DNA from: an uncultured Francisella sp.
GTDB lineage: Bacteria > Pseudomonadota > Gammaproteobacteria > Burkholderiales > Neisseriaceae
Length of the DNA stretch: 56,479 nucleotides
Assembly: GCA_943914555.1 (NCBI GenBank)
Contig: CALUCM010000007.1
Coordinates: 1 to 56,479, forward strand
Reading direction: 5' to 3'
The translations under genes were made by a program, and so were the position numbers. The notes below the pieces were generated by a model. That model was not told the origin of the DNA. It saw nothing but the letters and a program-made list of their open reading frames with translations, and did no database searches. This document shows positions 42,289-51,280 of this stretch, piece after piece (position 1 is the first letter of the stretch; each line of letters starts with the position of its first letter).

Positions 42289-43104
42289 CTATGTTCTCCA
42301 AGCCTGTAGAAATTCTTCCCAGTGCGGCTTTTTCTGTTGATACAAATAATCTTTCACTAGCTGAATTTCTTCCTCATATCTTTGCCTTGATACTTTGCCT
42401 CGGTTCAATTGAAAACGGGTAAATAAAAGATAAGTATTAAGCACATCTGTTTCACAATAGGACCGTATTTTTGCCAAATCACCATCGCAATATAGCTGCC
42501 ATACATCTTGCCCACTAATGCCTAACTTGCCTGGGAAACCACACAAACGTGCCATATCATCAAGGGGAGCTCTACTGTTGTATTGGTGTTTTGATAAAAC
42601 ATCCATCAAATCACAATGTTTTAGATGATAGCGATTAAAATAATTATTCCATTTAAATTCCGGCTGTTTTTCTCCTAATTCCCAATAAGAAGGCGCTTTG
42701 ATGCCATGGATTAGAGCACGATGTTGCAATACCGGCAAATCAAAACCGTTACCATTCCAGCTAACTAACTGGAGATCATACTTTTCGAAGATGCCGAAAA
42801 AACATTGTAGTAAATTCTGTTCCTCATCATCAATCTTGCCAATACTTTTTATGGAAATATCTTCTTGATTACCATCTGGCCACCGAAAACAACAGGCAAT
42901 GGCAGCCACTTTCTGCAAATAAACTGGAGCAAACTCGTTACCGCGTTCACTACGCCTTTTTTGCTGATACCACAACACAATCTCTTCATCAGAAAATTCA
43001 TCTTGCCAATGATATAAACGGCGTAAACCTACTACATCAGGAATAGTTTCAATATCAAATACCAACAAACCATGAGGTCTAAAAGAGGAGGATTGCTGAT
43101 ACAT
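42289..43104 (-). CDS. Predicted 3'-5' exonuclease (PolB-like DEDD family)
   Basis: A 271-aa RNase H-fold nuclease. LLVFDIETIPD supplies the first acidic motif (D17, E19); LVSWNGNGFDLPVLQHR is motif II with its Asp; KIRSYCETDVLNTYLLFTRF is motif III with Y/D typical of the DEDDy class. It resembles stand-alone exonuclease domains of B-family polymerases common in beta-proteobacteria. Its in vivo substrate is unknown. ATG 43104 shares a base with the stop of the hydrolase gene (TGATG); the longer frame would overlap that gene further and is unlikely. Confidence 0.87.
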   Translation of the reverse strand: MYQQSSSFRPHGLLVFDIETIPDVVGLRRLYHWQDEFSDEEIVLWYQQKRRSERGNEFAPVYLQKVAAIACCFRWPDGNQEDISIKSIGKIDDEEQNLLQCFFGIFEKYDLQLVSWNGNGFDLPVLQHRALIHGIKAPSYWELGEKQPEFKWNNYFNRYHLKHCDLMDVLSKHQYNSRAPLDDMARLCGFPGKLGISGQDVWQLYCDGDLAKIRSYCETDVLNTYLLFTRFQLNRGKVSRQRYEEEIQLVKDYLYQQKKPHWEEFLQAWRT

Positions 43105-43985
43105 CAAGCAATCTCTCGTAAAAATTGTTCTACAGCGATAGCCATTTCTTTTGGTACTTCCCAATGCATCATGTGCCCAGTACCTTTTAATACAACTTTG
43201 CGAGGAGAGCTTAAAACTTTATAGCGTTCATCTAAAACCTCTGTTAAAGTGCTTAAATAGCGATTGGCTATATTTTCATCACCTTGTAACCATAAAACAG
43301 GGCTATCAATACGCTGCCAAAAAAAACGATAGTAATCAAAAGAATAAGGAAATGGCTGACTGATGCGATGGTTATTGTCAGCACGTAATATCCACTGACC
43401 AGCCACTTCTTGTAAAAGAGCCTCGCTAATATAAAGTGCTTGCTCTTGATTCACACCTGGATTCTGTTCACGCAGCATCCTGATATAAGCTTTTTGATCA
43501 CGCTTATGATGATAGCTAGGTTGCTTGATGCTTTCATGTAAATATTTTTCCATCTGAGACACCTTTTCTTGAGCAGTGGTGCAGGTGCCAAAGCCTTCAG
43601 CTAATATAATCGAGCGAAAAAAATGTGGGAAAGTACCGGCATATACCGAAAGCAACATCCCACCTAAACTATGCCCTAAAGCATGAAGCGGTTCTTGATT
43701 GCTTATTTTCGCTATCACTTGATGCAAATCAGAGAGCATATTTGCTCGATCATAATAGCCTTGTGATTGTTTTTCAGAAAGACCCATCCCACGCCAGTCT
43801 AAAGCATAAATGTCCCAATCATCACTCAGTTCATCGACTAAAAATTGAAATGTAGCAGATGCATCCAACCAACCATGCAACAATAATAGTTTGGGACCAC
43901 CTTCTTTAGGCCAATGCCGAAGATGTAAATGTAACTGATTAATATTCAACCATTGAGAACATGATTGACGACGAGGTTGATACAT
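43104..43985 (-). CDS. Alpha/beta-fold hydrolase
   Basis: A 293-aa hydrolase. LLLLHGWLDASATF is the oxyanion region, ALDWRGMGLSE follows, the nucleophile is S106 in GHSLGGM, and H271 in GTGHMMHWE completes the triad with an Asp in LQGDENI or nearby. The lid carries KQPSYHHKRDQ. It resembles small esterases and lipase-like proteins (YbfF/MhpC group); the substrate is not predictable. It is the first gene of the run with the exonuclease and tyrA, coupled to the exonuclease by TGATG. Confidence 0.85.
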   Translation of the reverse strand: MYQPRRQSCSQWLNINQLHLHLRHWPKEGGPKLLLLHGWLDASATFQFLVDELSDDWDIYALDWRGMGLSEKQSQGYYDRANMLSDLHQVIAKISNQEPLHALGHSLGGMLLSVYAGTFPHFFRSIILAEGFGTCTTAQEKVSQMEKYLHESIKQPSYHHKRDQKAYIRMLREQNPGVNQEQALYISEALLQEVAGQWILRADNNHRISQPFPYSFDYYRFFWQRIDSPVLWLQGDENIANRYLSTLTEVLDERYKVLSSPRKVVLKGTGHMMHWEVPKEMAIAVEQFLREIA

Positions 43986-44096
43986 ATAAAACCTACCTTA
44001 TCAACACAACATCCAACACTGCGCATCTGAGCTAGCACCCAGTGGCAGATGGATTATATTGTTATTAAAATCAATCATCACTGTCAGAATTTTTAT

Positions 44097-44132
44097 ATAA
44101 AAAAAGATCTCTATTATATTTAGAGATCTTTA
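44097..44132 (-). terminator. Rho-independent terminator of the dcw-dsbC unit
   Basis: AAAGATCTCTA (44103-44113) and TAGAGATCTTT (44121-44131) form a perfect 11-bp stem with a 7-base loop. Read on the minus strand it is followed by a T run. It lies 12 bases after the dsbC stop. Confidence 0.9.
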
Positions 44133-44143
44133 TTAATTTCGTT

Positions 44144-44914
44144 TCATTTTTTTGAGCGACGGATTTGATCCAAAATTTGCGCTAAGTTACTCACACTGCC
44201 ATCAATGCGTATCCCATTTTCCAAAAAGATAGTTGGCGTACTGTTTACTCCTAATTGACGAGCCAAGGCAATATTTTTCTCAACTGGGTCATCACAAGCA
44301 GCAGCTTGGGGAATCGGCTTATTTTTTAACATAAAATCTTGCCAAACTTGCACACGCTTTTCCCCTTGACACCATACATGCTTAGATTTATTGATAGCAT
44401 CAGGATGTAAATTTTCTAAAGGTAATAGAAAATAGTAGACCGTAATATTGTCTATTTTAGCTATTGTATGCTCCAATTGCTTACAATGAGGGCAATCCGG
44501 ATCACTAAAAACCGCTAATTTTACTTGACCATTTCCCTTAACTACTTTAATTGCCTGTTCAAACGGTAACTCATCAAACTGAACTGCACTGATTTCAAGA
44601 GCTCTCTTAGCAGTTAGATTCTCTTTATTGTCAATATCAATCACATCTCCTAGTAACATATAGCGCATGGTTTTATCTAAATATAGTATTTGCCTGCCAT
44701 CAACCACAAATTCATACATTTGAAGGTCTTTTGCATAACGCGCTTGATTGATATTACTACCATAATCCATCAAAAAATGTTCCATTTTTTCTTTTGCTTG
44801 TTTTAACTGTCCATCATCTTGCATACCACCTTGGCAAGCAGTAAACAAACAAGAAATCAATAAGAATATTCCCGTGCGATAAAAATAAGTGCTTTTTTTA
44901 TATTTCTCATACAT
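44144..44914 (-). CDS. dsbC: Thiol:disulfide interchange protein DsbC-like, possible lipoprotein
   Basis: A 256-aa thioredoxin-fold protein of the DsbC/DsbG family, which isomerizes wrong disulfides in the periplasm. The redox site is C141-P-H-C144 in FSDPDCPHCKQLE, and the cis-Pro loop is GVNSTPTIFLENG. The N-terminal part (about 35-120) fits the DsbC dimerization domain. The signal sequence ends LLISCLFTACQGG; C27 could be a lipid-modified cysteine, although Phe at -3 is not the ideal lipobox, and a plain signal peptide is the alternative. ATG 44914 follows ftsZ by 19 bases, and a G8 run lies in its ribosome-binding region. Confidence 0.88.
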   Translation of the reverse strand: MYEKYKKSTYFYRTGIFLLISCLFTACQGGMQDDGQLKQAKEKMEHFLMDYGSNINQARYAKDLQMYEFVVDGRQILYLDKTMRYMLLGDVIDIDNKENLTAKRALEISAVQFDELPFEQAIKVVKGNGQVKLAVFSDPDCPHCKQLEHTIAKIDNITVYYFLLPLENLHPDAINKSKHVWCQGEKRVQVWQDFMLKNKPIPQAAACDDPVEKNIALARQLGVNSTPTIFLENGIRIDGSVSNLAQILDQIRRSKK

Positions 44915-44923
44915 AGGTAAGCT

Positions 44924-44931
44924 CCCCCCCC
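44924..44931. repeat. C8/G8 homopolymer between ftsZ and dsbC
   Basis: Eight G on the minus strand (GGGGGGGGAG) lie about 10-17 bases upstream of the dsbC ATG and appear to serve as its Shine-Dalgarno region. Confidence 0.9.
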
Positions 44932-44933
44932 TT

Positions 44934-46097
44934 TTAATCAACTTGGCGACGCAACATGGCTGGTATCTCAAAAGCGTCCATCACTGATTGTTTTTTAAAA
45001 TCCTCGGCGGTGAGCTTAGTGGCTCGAACATTATTGCGCCCAGAACGAATCACTGGTTCTAAACCATGAGTTCCTGTTCCTTTATTCACTTTTAGATAAC
45101 GAGAACGCTGGCTGATAGAGGAACTATCTTCAAGATCAGTGGCAATTAAGGTCACACGCAAAGCATCCTCTGGCATGGCTTCATCTTCCATCATGCCATA
45201 TTTAGTCTCTGCTTCAGGATCAATATGGCTGCGGATAATACTCGTAATTTCATGATATTCCGATAATCTTAATGCACCAGGTGCTGTAGTAATATTAAGA
45301 AGTACTCCCTTAGCTCCCTTAAGCGAAACATTATCAAGTAATGGGTTGGAAATAGCTTTTTCTGTTGCTAAACGAGCTCTATCTTCTCCACTTTCCTGAG
45401 CTGATCCCATCATCGCAATACCACGCAAACGCATGATATTTTGCACATCACTAAAATCTAAATTCACTAAACCAGGGCTACTAACAATCTCATGAATACC
45501 ACTAACGGCTGCTGTCAAAACGCTATCTGCCTCCTTAAAAGCTTCACGTATAGACACATCCTGCCCTAACTCTTTAAGTAAGTTGTCGTTTGGGATCACA
45601 ATCAGAGAGTCAACCAGCGTTTTTAATTTTTCAATGCCATCCTGTGCCACTTGATTGCGTTTACTGCCTTCATATTCAAATGGTCGGGTTACCACAGCTA
45701 CTGTTAAAATACCTTTACTTTTGGCAATATCGGCAATCACAGGAGAAGCACCAGTGCCAGTTCCACCGCCCATACCAGTTGTGATAAAAAGCATTTGCGC
45801 GCCATCAATGGCCTTCTCAATCTCATCTCGCTCCTCTATAGCAGCCTTCTCACCGACTTCTGGATCAGCACCTGCTCCCAAACCACGAGTGACATTAACA
45901 CCCAAATGGATCTTTTTATCAGAAAGATTTTCACACAAAGTTTGGGCATCGGTATTGGCACTGATAAACTCTACTCCACTTAGCCCTGATCTAATCATAT
46001 TATCGATCGCATTACAACCACCGCCACCAACACCAATCACTTTTACCATAGCTACTGAATCAAGCTCTTCTCTTGCTAATTCTTTATTTAAGTGCAT
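44934..46097 (-). CDS. ftsZ: Cell division protein FtsZ
   Basis: FtsZ (387 aa) is the tubulin-like GTPase that forms the division ring. VIGVGGGGCNAIDNM (20-34), the tubulin signature GGGTGTG (110-116), and the T7-loop LNLDFSDVQ (synergy residue) are present. The linker is short, and the conserved tail EIPAMLRRQVD binds FtsA/ZipA-type partners. AGGAGACAGGG directly precedes the ATG. It lies 93 bases after ftsA and is followed by dsbC instead of lpxC, which argues against an ordinary enterobacterial-type cluster. Confidence 0.99.
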   Translation of the reverse strand: MHLNKELAREELDSVAMVKVIGVGGGGCNAIDNMIRSGLSGVEFISANTDAQTLCENLSDKKIHLGVNVTRGLGAGADPEVGEKAAIEERDEIEKAIDGAQMLFITTGMGGGTGTGASPVIADIAKSKGILTVAVVTRPFEYEGSKRNQVAQDGIEKLKTLVDSLIVIPNDNLLKELGQDVSIREAFKEADSVLTAAVSGIHEIVSSPGLVNLDFSDVQNIMRLRGIAMMGSAQESGEDRARLATEKAISNPLLDNVSLKGAKGVLLNITTAPGALRLSEYHEITSIIRSHIDPEAETKYGMMEDEAMPEDALRVTLIATDLEDSSSISQRSRYLKVNKGTGTHGLEPVIRSGRNNVRATKLTAEDFKKQSVMDAFEIPAMLRRQVD

Positions 46098-46190
46098 CCC
46101 TGTCTCCTAAAATCCCAAAATTAATGAAGGCTCCATAATTCTCTTTGTAAAGGTTTAATTGTAATCTATCCCAGATAAACCTCAAACCAA

Positions 46191-47414
46191 TTAGAAATAG
46201 GTTTTTAAAAAATGAACAAATTTCTTAAATGGCGTCCCTTCACCGGGGTAAAGCAATGAATTTTTAAAACTGTTCTCACTAACATATTCTAATAAGCCCA
46301 CGGAGGTAGCATAACGTGGGTTTTTTAAACGTTCGGCAATCCCACCAATTTTATTAGGTACCCCAATTCTCACTGGCAATGCAAACATATCTTCTGCTAA
46401 AGGTACGATCCCTTCTAGTAAGGAGGTACCCCCAGTGATCACCACTCCTGAAGTTAATAATTCAGGTGGACAATCGGCTCGTTCCAATTCATTAATCACT
46501 ACCTCTAAAATATCCTCTACCCGTGGACCAATGATACTGGCCAAAGTTTTTCTAGAAATAATCCGCGGTTGACGATTACCAACACTGGGAACCTCAATCA
46601 TTTCATCTTCCTGAGCTGATTCAGCCAAAGCCACACCATAAGTGACTTTAATATATTCAGCTGCTGCATACGGTGTGCGTAAGGCCTGTGTCAAATCTTT
46701 AGTAATTAATTCTCCAGCTGCCGGTATCACTGCCGTATGACGAATAGCGCCATTTTCATAGACCGCAATATCTATCGTGCCTGCGCCAATATCAATACAA
46801 CAAACACCTAATTCCTTTTCATCTTCAGTCAATACCGCCATCGCACTGGCAATAGGCTGCAAAATTATTGCCTGTGTATGTAATCGACAACGCTCCACAC
46901 ATTTCTCTAAATTTTGGATAGCAGTATTTGCTCCGCTAATGACATGAACACCAGTTTGTAAACGCATGCCACTCATACCCAAAGGTTCTTTGACATCTGG
47001 CTGATCATCAATTTTGTACTTTCTTAACTCAGTATGAAGAATTCGGCGCCCCAACGACAGATTAATAGAAGTGCGCGCTGCTTCAATAGCACGATCAATA
47101 TCTCCTTGACTTACTTCCCCATCTTTAATTTTGACAGTACCTTCTGCATTCGCACTACCAATATGGTTACCAGCAATACCCAAGATCACCGAGTCAATAC
47201 GTCGATCCGCCATTAATTCAGCTTCATCGACGGCTTGTCGAATGCTATGTGAGGCAGCCTCAATATTTGTGACCATACCAGCAACCAAACCTTTGGACGG
47301 CGCTTGTCCATAACCAAGTATCTCAACCGAGCCATCTTCTTGCACTTCACCTAGAAAAGCAACCACTTTAGAAGTGCCAATATCAAGGGAACATAAATAA
47401 TTTCTATCTCTCAT
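46191..47414 (-). CDS. ftsA: Cell division protein FtsA
   Basis: FtsA (407 aa) is the actin-like ATPase that tethers FtsZ to the membrane. CSLDIGTSKVVAFLGE (8-23) and CCIDIGAGTIDIAVY are the phosphate-binding blocks, VVITGGTSLLEG the adenosine block; the 1C domain lies between. The C-terminal KKFVHFLKTYF is the amphipathic membrane-binding helix. The gene is separated from ftsQ by 224 bases, an unusually wide gap for this cluster, and may have its own promoter there. Confidence 0.98.
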   Translation of the reverse strand: MRDRNYLCSLDIGTSKVVAFLGEVQEDGSVEILGYGQAPSKGLVAGMVTNIEAASHSIRQAVDEAELMADRRIDSVILGIAGNHIGSANAEGTVKIKDGEVSQGDIDRAIEAARTSINLSLGRRILHTELRKYKIDDQPDVKEPLGMSGMRLQTGVHVISGANTAIQNLEKCVERCRLHTQAIILQPIASAMAVLTEDEKELGVCCIDIGAGTIDIAVYENGAIRHTAVIPAAGELITKDLTQALRTPYAAAEYIKVTYGVALAESAQEDEMIEVPSVGNRQPRIISRKTLASIIGPRVEDILEVVINELERADCPPELLTSGVVITGGTSLLEGIVPLAEDMFALPVRIGVPNKIGGIAERLKNPRYATSVGLLEYVSENSFKNSLLYPGEGTPFKKFVHFLKTYF

Positions 47415-47638
47415 AATTGCTCTGTTTTGTTATATGATGACGAGAATCTCTGCACTATTTTACTGGATAAGTTCTTTTTAGTGTGTGTTTTTTCTCTATA
47501 ATTTTGTCACAGTCTATCTATTTTGCCAGGTACTCACTATTTTGAACTGATCACACTCTAGTTTTTTCGACCCCTACTTTTTTCCGATGATGAATAAAAC
47601 ACTTTATCCAAAAGCATTTTTACCAATATTTTTTTGCT
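47415..47638. other. Intergenic region between ftsQ and ftsA
   Basis: An AT-rich stretch of 224 bases where other dcw clusters have almost no gap. It may carry a minus-strand promoter for ftsAZ; TTGTGACAAAATTATAGAG on that strand (near 47495-47515) is promoter-like, but the spacing is not convincing. No ORF is visible. Confidence 0.35.
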
Positions 47639-48979
47639 TTAAGTATTTTCCTCTTTACTATTTTTACCTTTTTTCTTTGTTTGTTTAGAAAGTTCATGAT
47701 GAACCTCTTTTTTTAAAAAATTATTTTTTTTCTTATTAACATTTATTTTTTCAAATAATTTGCTCTTAATGTCGCCTTTCTGAGAATTCTTCTTACCTTC
47801 ACTATTTACCAAATGATGATTTTTTTGAGCTTGATGATGTAATGTGTCAGCTTTTATAACATCTTTTAGTGAATGTGCTGACTTAGCTTGCACTATACGC
47901 TTGGACTTTTCTGCGAAGTACTCTTTACTATTTGTCTTCTTTGCCTCGCTTTTATTTTTTTTACCCTGCTTAGACTGCATATTTCTATGAACAAAAGGTG
48001 ATGTTTTGTTACTTTGTTGCACATGCCCTGTACTACTAGCAAGCAAAACAGTTTGCTTTGCACTTTGCCGATTGGACAACGTTTGTTGTGCCACAGAACT
48101 TGCCTTTTTGTTATTAACCACTGTTAGGATGCTCTTGTTTTGATCTCCTATAGCAATTTTGGCATGTTCTTGGCCATTTTTAGCCTGAACGCTCCTATTC
48201 TCCTTGTCCGCAGTAAGCTCTTTTCCACTTGAACGCTTTTCAGCTCCATATTTCACTGCAAAACCAGTTGCATATTGTAAATAAATTCCTTCAATCACTC
48301 GTTCATCACTGGTAAGCAGAGTGTTCCATACATTAAGTAATCGTCGCAAACGAGGTAGTATTTGTTCACGACCCAAAAAAATGCGTGTACCAGTATCTAA
48401 AAATAATATCCAAGTGGAGCGATTAGTGTATTGCAATTGAGTTAACTTAAGTCCTTTGCCTTGCAACATAAAAATGATCTGCTTATAAAGGTGAAAAATA
48501 ATTTTTTCAGTTCCTTCGGGGCCTTTAAACACTACCAATTGAGTTGGTGTATGGGCATAAAAGAGACGCCCATGATCATCTACCAATATATCTTCTCCAG
48601 TAGCCCAACGAGCCAAAGGCTTGCGTTCACTTATTACAATCTCCAAAGAATCTGGCCATATACGACTAATCTGTGCTTTTTCAATCCACAACTGCTGCTC
48701 AAAATCATTCTTGAGCTGACTAATATTAATGCGTAATAAAGTCGGTTTGGCTTGTTGGTAAGGAGCTAGTACCTGGCTGATATCACGGCTACTGATATGA
48801 TGTAACGGACCTGTGGCACTAAGAATATTAAATTTCTTGATGGCAAAGTAATTGGAATCATAATAAAACCAATAAATAAAAGAAATTGCGCCCCCTAACA
48901 TTAGCAATAACAATAAGTTCCTTAACAGCACCTTCACTAAATTTGGGCGCTGATACTTCCTTAATTGTTTATTTTGCAT
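47639..48979 (-). CDS. ftsQ: Cell division protein FtsQ with a long basic C-terminal extension
   Basis: FtsQ links early and late divisome proteins (FtsB/FtsL) in the periplasm. Residues 1-20 are cytoplasmic and basic, 21-40 form the membrane segment, FAIKKFNILSATG starts the POTRA domain (about 46-118), and the beta domain runs to about 247 (ISERKPLARWATGEDILVDDHGRLF, then VIEGIYLQYATGFAVKYG). That alone equals a normal FtsQ. Residues 248-446 are an extra, low-complexity tail rich in Lys, Ser, Asn and Gln with almost no hydrophobic core. The gene overlaps the end of ddl by 11 bases. The core is certain; the tail has no recognised function. Confidence 0.92.
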   Translation of the reverse strand: MQNKQLRKYQRPNLVKVLLRNLLLLLMLGGAISFIYWFYYDSNYFAIKKFNILSATGPLHHISSRDISQVLAPYQQAKPTLLRINISQLKNDFEQQLWIEKAQISRIWPDSLEIVISERKPLARWATGEDILVDDHGRLFYAHTPTQLVVFKGPEGTEKIIFHLYKQIIFMLQGKGLKLTQLQYTNRSTWILFLDTGTRIFLGREQILPRLRRLLNVWNTLLTSDERVIEGIYLQYATGFAVKYGAEKRSSGKELTADKENRSVQAKNGQEHAKIAIGDQNKSILTVVNNKKASSVAQQTLSNRQSAKQTVLLASSTGHVQQSNKTSPFVHRNMQSKQGKKNKSEAKKTNSKEYFAEKSKRIVQAKSAHSLKDVIKADTLHHQAQKNHHLVNSEGKKNSQKGDIKSKLFEKINVNKKKNNFLKKEVHHELSKQTKKKGKNSKEENT

Positions 48980-49871
48980 GAGACAATATGCTTAGGCATA
49001 GCTCAGAAAAAGACAACCCTGCTTCTTTTGCCGACATCGGTGCTAAGCTATGACTGGTCATACCGGGAGACACGTTCAATTCCAATATATGAAACCGGCC
49101 ATGTTCATCTTGCATCAAATCAACTCGTCCCCATCGACTACAACCACAAGCTTGAAAAGCTAATAATGCCAACTCCCTGGCCTCTTTTTCTTGTTGCGGG
49201 CTCAAACCAGCTGGACAACGATATACTGTGTCATTGCGTAAATACTTGGCTTCATAATCATAAAAATCACTGGCAGATTCAATTTTAACCACTGGTAATG
49301 TTTGATTACCTAATATTGGACAAGAATACTCTGCTCCCCTTAAATATTGTTCAGCAAGTAAGCTTGGATAGTACTTGAATAGTTCCTTTGACGCTTGATG
49401 CAATTCATCTTTATTTTTAATCTTATGCACGCCCACACTACTGCCTTCACAGGGAGGTTTTAAAAAAAATGGATAGCCAAGCCCTGCACAAGTATCAAGA
49501 TCTTGTTCACTACTAAGCACTACTGCTTTTGCAACAGGCAAACCATGTGCCTGCCACATCCACTTACTTAAAATCTTATCATAAGCAATAACACATGCTT
49601 TTTGATCAGGACCAGTATAACGAATTCCCAAGTTTTCTAAAAAAGCTTGCACACTACCATTTTCACCAATGCCACCATGTAAGGCAATAAAAACCAGATC
49701 AATATGTTTGTTGGCTAAAAGGATTAACGGGGTATGCGCAGGATCAATCAATTCACAATTTAACCCCTGAGCTCGCAAGGCATCATAGACTGCTTTGCCA
49801 CTTTGTAATGATATTTCTCGCTCACTGGATTCACCACCATAAAGAACAGCAATTTGTCCAAAATTTTTCAT
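48969..49871 (-). CDS. ddl: D-alanine-D-alanine ligase
   Basis: DdlB (300 aa) makes the D-Ala-D-Ala dipeptide added by MurF. AVLYGGESSEREISLQSG (8-25) is the N-terminal signature, FIALHGGIGENG follows, FLKPPCEGSSVGVHK is the ATP-grasp loop, and LELNVSPGMTSHSL holds the metal ligands. ATG 49871 overlaps the murC stop as ATGA; the longer frame only adds residues from within murC. ftsQ begins inside its last 11 bases. All are typical of dcw clusters. Confidence 0.97.
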   Translation of the reverse strand: MKNFGQIAVLYGGESSEREISLQSGKAVYDALRAQGLNCELIDPAHTPLILLANKHIDLVFIALHGGIGENGSVQAFLENLGIRYTGPDQKACVIAYDKILSKWMWQAHGLPVAKAVVLSSEQDLDTCAGLGYPFFLKPPCEGSSVGVHKIKNKDELHQASKELFKYYPSLLAEQYLRGAEYSCPILGNQTLPVVKIESASDFYDYEAKYLRNDTVYRCPAGLSPQQEKEARELALLAFQACGCSRWGRVDLMQDEHGRFHILELNVSPGMTSHSLAPMSAKEAGLSFSELCLSILSHAK

Positions 49872-51280
49872 GCATGTTGTCCTTGTTCTGCCAAATCTTT
49901 TAACCAAGCTGCCACTTTGGTAATACTACCAGCACCCATAGTTAATACCACATCCTGATCCCGCGACACTTCTAAAATAGTTTCTGGCAATTTTTCTAAC
50001 GTGGACTGATAAATTGGCTCTAAATTATAATGAGTGCGTAAACTACGTACCAAAGCTTTGCCATCTGCTGCAGCGATAGGGGTTTCTCCTGCAGCATACA
50101 CTTCTGTCAAAATGATTAAATCAGCCAATTTCAATGCTTCAATAAAATCATCAAAATGATCTCTAGTACGAGTATAGCGATGTGGCTGAAATACTAAGGT
50201 TAAGCGCCTTCCTTGAAAAGCTTGGCGCGCTGCTTGCAAAGTAGCTTTGATTTCATTGGGATGATGCCCATAATCATCTACCACTTGAATCGACCCTCCT
50301 TGCGGAAGTGATACTTCACCATATTGCTGAAAGCGCCTGTCAACACCTTGAAATTTAGCCAGGCCTTCCTGAATGGCTGCCACATCAGCCTCACACTCCA
50401 ATGATACAGCAATTGCTGCTAAAGCATTTAATACACTATGTTGTCCAGGAAAATTAAGTACAACTGGAAAACGTAACAACCCATTTGCTTGTCGACTATT
50501 CACAGTGAAGTGCATTTGTAAGTTAATAGCTTTAATATCAGTGGCGAAAAAATCTGCATTATCACTCAGTCCATAAGTAGCATAAGGTTTTTGAATATCG
50601 GGCAAAACTGCACGCACATTTTCGCTCTCAATACACAAAAAAGCCTTACCATAAAAAGGCAGGCGATGCACAAAAGAAATAAATGATTGACGTAATTTAT
50701 CCACACTAAATTCATAAGATTGCATGTGTTCTTCGTCAATATTGGTCACAATAGCATACAAAGGACTGAGATATAAAAAAGAAGCGTCTGATTCATCAGC
50801 TTCTGCTACGATATAGTCCCCTTTACCTAATTTAGCATTAGCTGCCACCGAATTTAGTCTTCCACCAATCACATAAGTTGGATCAAAGTTTGCTGCATCC
50901 AAAATAGCAGCAGTCATACTAGTGGTTGTGGTTTTGCCGTGCGTTCCAGCAACCGCAATCCCTCGTTTAAAGCGCATTAGCTCTGAAAGCATCATGGCGC
51001 GGCGGATAACTGGAATATTGGCAGATACTGCAGCAATTACCTCTGGATTACTCTCAGACACTGCTGTTGAGGTCACTACTACCTGAGCATCTTTAACTTG
51101 TTCAGGTGCATGCCCCTCATACACTTTAACGCCAATTGCCTGCAAGTGCTGAGTGGCGCTATTATAGTGTAAATCAGAACCTGACACCTGATAGCCTAAA
51201 TTATGAAGCACCTCTGCTATACCACACATGCCAGTACCACCAATACCCACAAAATGGATACGACTTACTTTACCTTTCAT
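49868..51280 (-). CDS. murC: UDP-N-acetylmuramate-L-alanine ligase
   Basis: MurC (470 aa) adds L-Ala to UDP-MurNAc. HFVGIGGTGMCGIAEVL is the N-terminal dinucleotide-like fold, the ATP loop is AVAGTHGKTTTTSM, VAEADESDASFL carries the metal-binding residues, and VDDYGHHPNEIKATL with FQPHRYTRT marks the C-terminal domain. The ATG overlaps the murG stop by four bases and its own stop overlaps ddl, so the genes are translationally coupled. Confidence 0.98.
   Translation of the reverse strand: MKGKVSRIHFVGIGGTGMCGIAEVLHNLGYQVSGSDLHYNSATQHLQAIGVKVYEGHAPEQVKDAQVVVTSTAVSESNPEVIAAVSANIPVIRRAMMLSELMRFKRGIAVAGTHGKTTTTSMTAAILDAANFDPTYVIGGRLNSVAANAKLGKGDYIVAEADESDASFLYLSPLYAIVTNIDEEHMQSYEFSVDKLRQSFISFVHRLPFYGKAFLCIESENVRAVLPDIQKPYATYGLSDNADFFATDIKAINLQMHFTVNSRQANGLLRFPVVLNFPGQHSVLNALAAIAVSLECEADVAAIQEGLAKFQGVDRRFQQYGEVSLPQGGSIQVVDDYGHHPNEIKATLQAARQAFQGRRLTLVFQPHRYTRTRDHFDDFIEALKLADLIILTEVYAAGETPIAAADGKALVRSLRTHYNLEPIYQSTLEKLPETILEVSRDQDVVLTMGAGSITKVAAWLKDLAEQGQHA

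Noticed and set aside
45655..46110. 151-codon open frame on + opposite ftsZ
   Set aside because: It is the antisense shadow of the ftsZ coding strand, with Pro/Ala-rich composition and no family resemblance.
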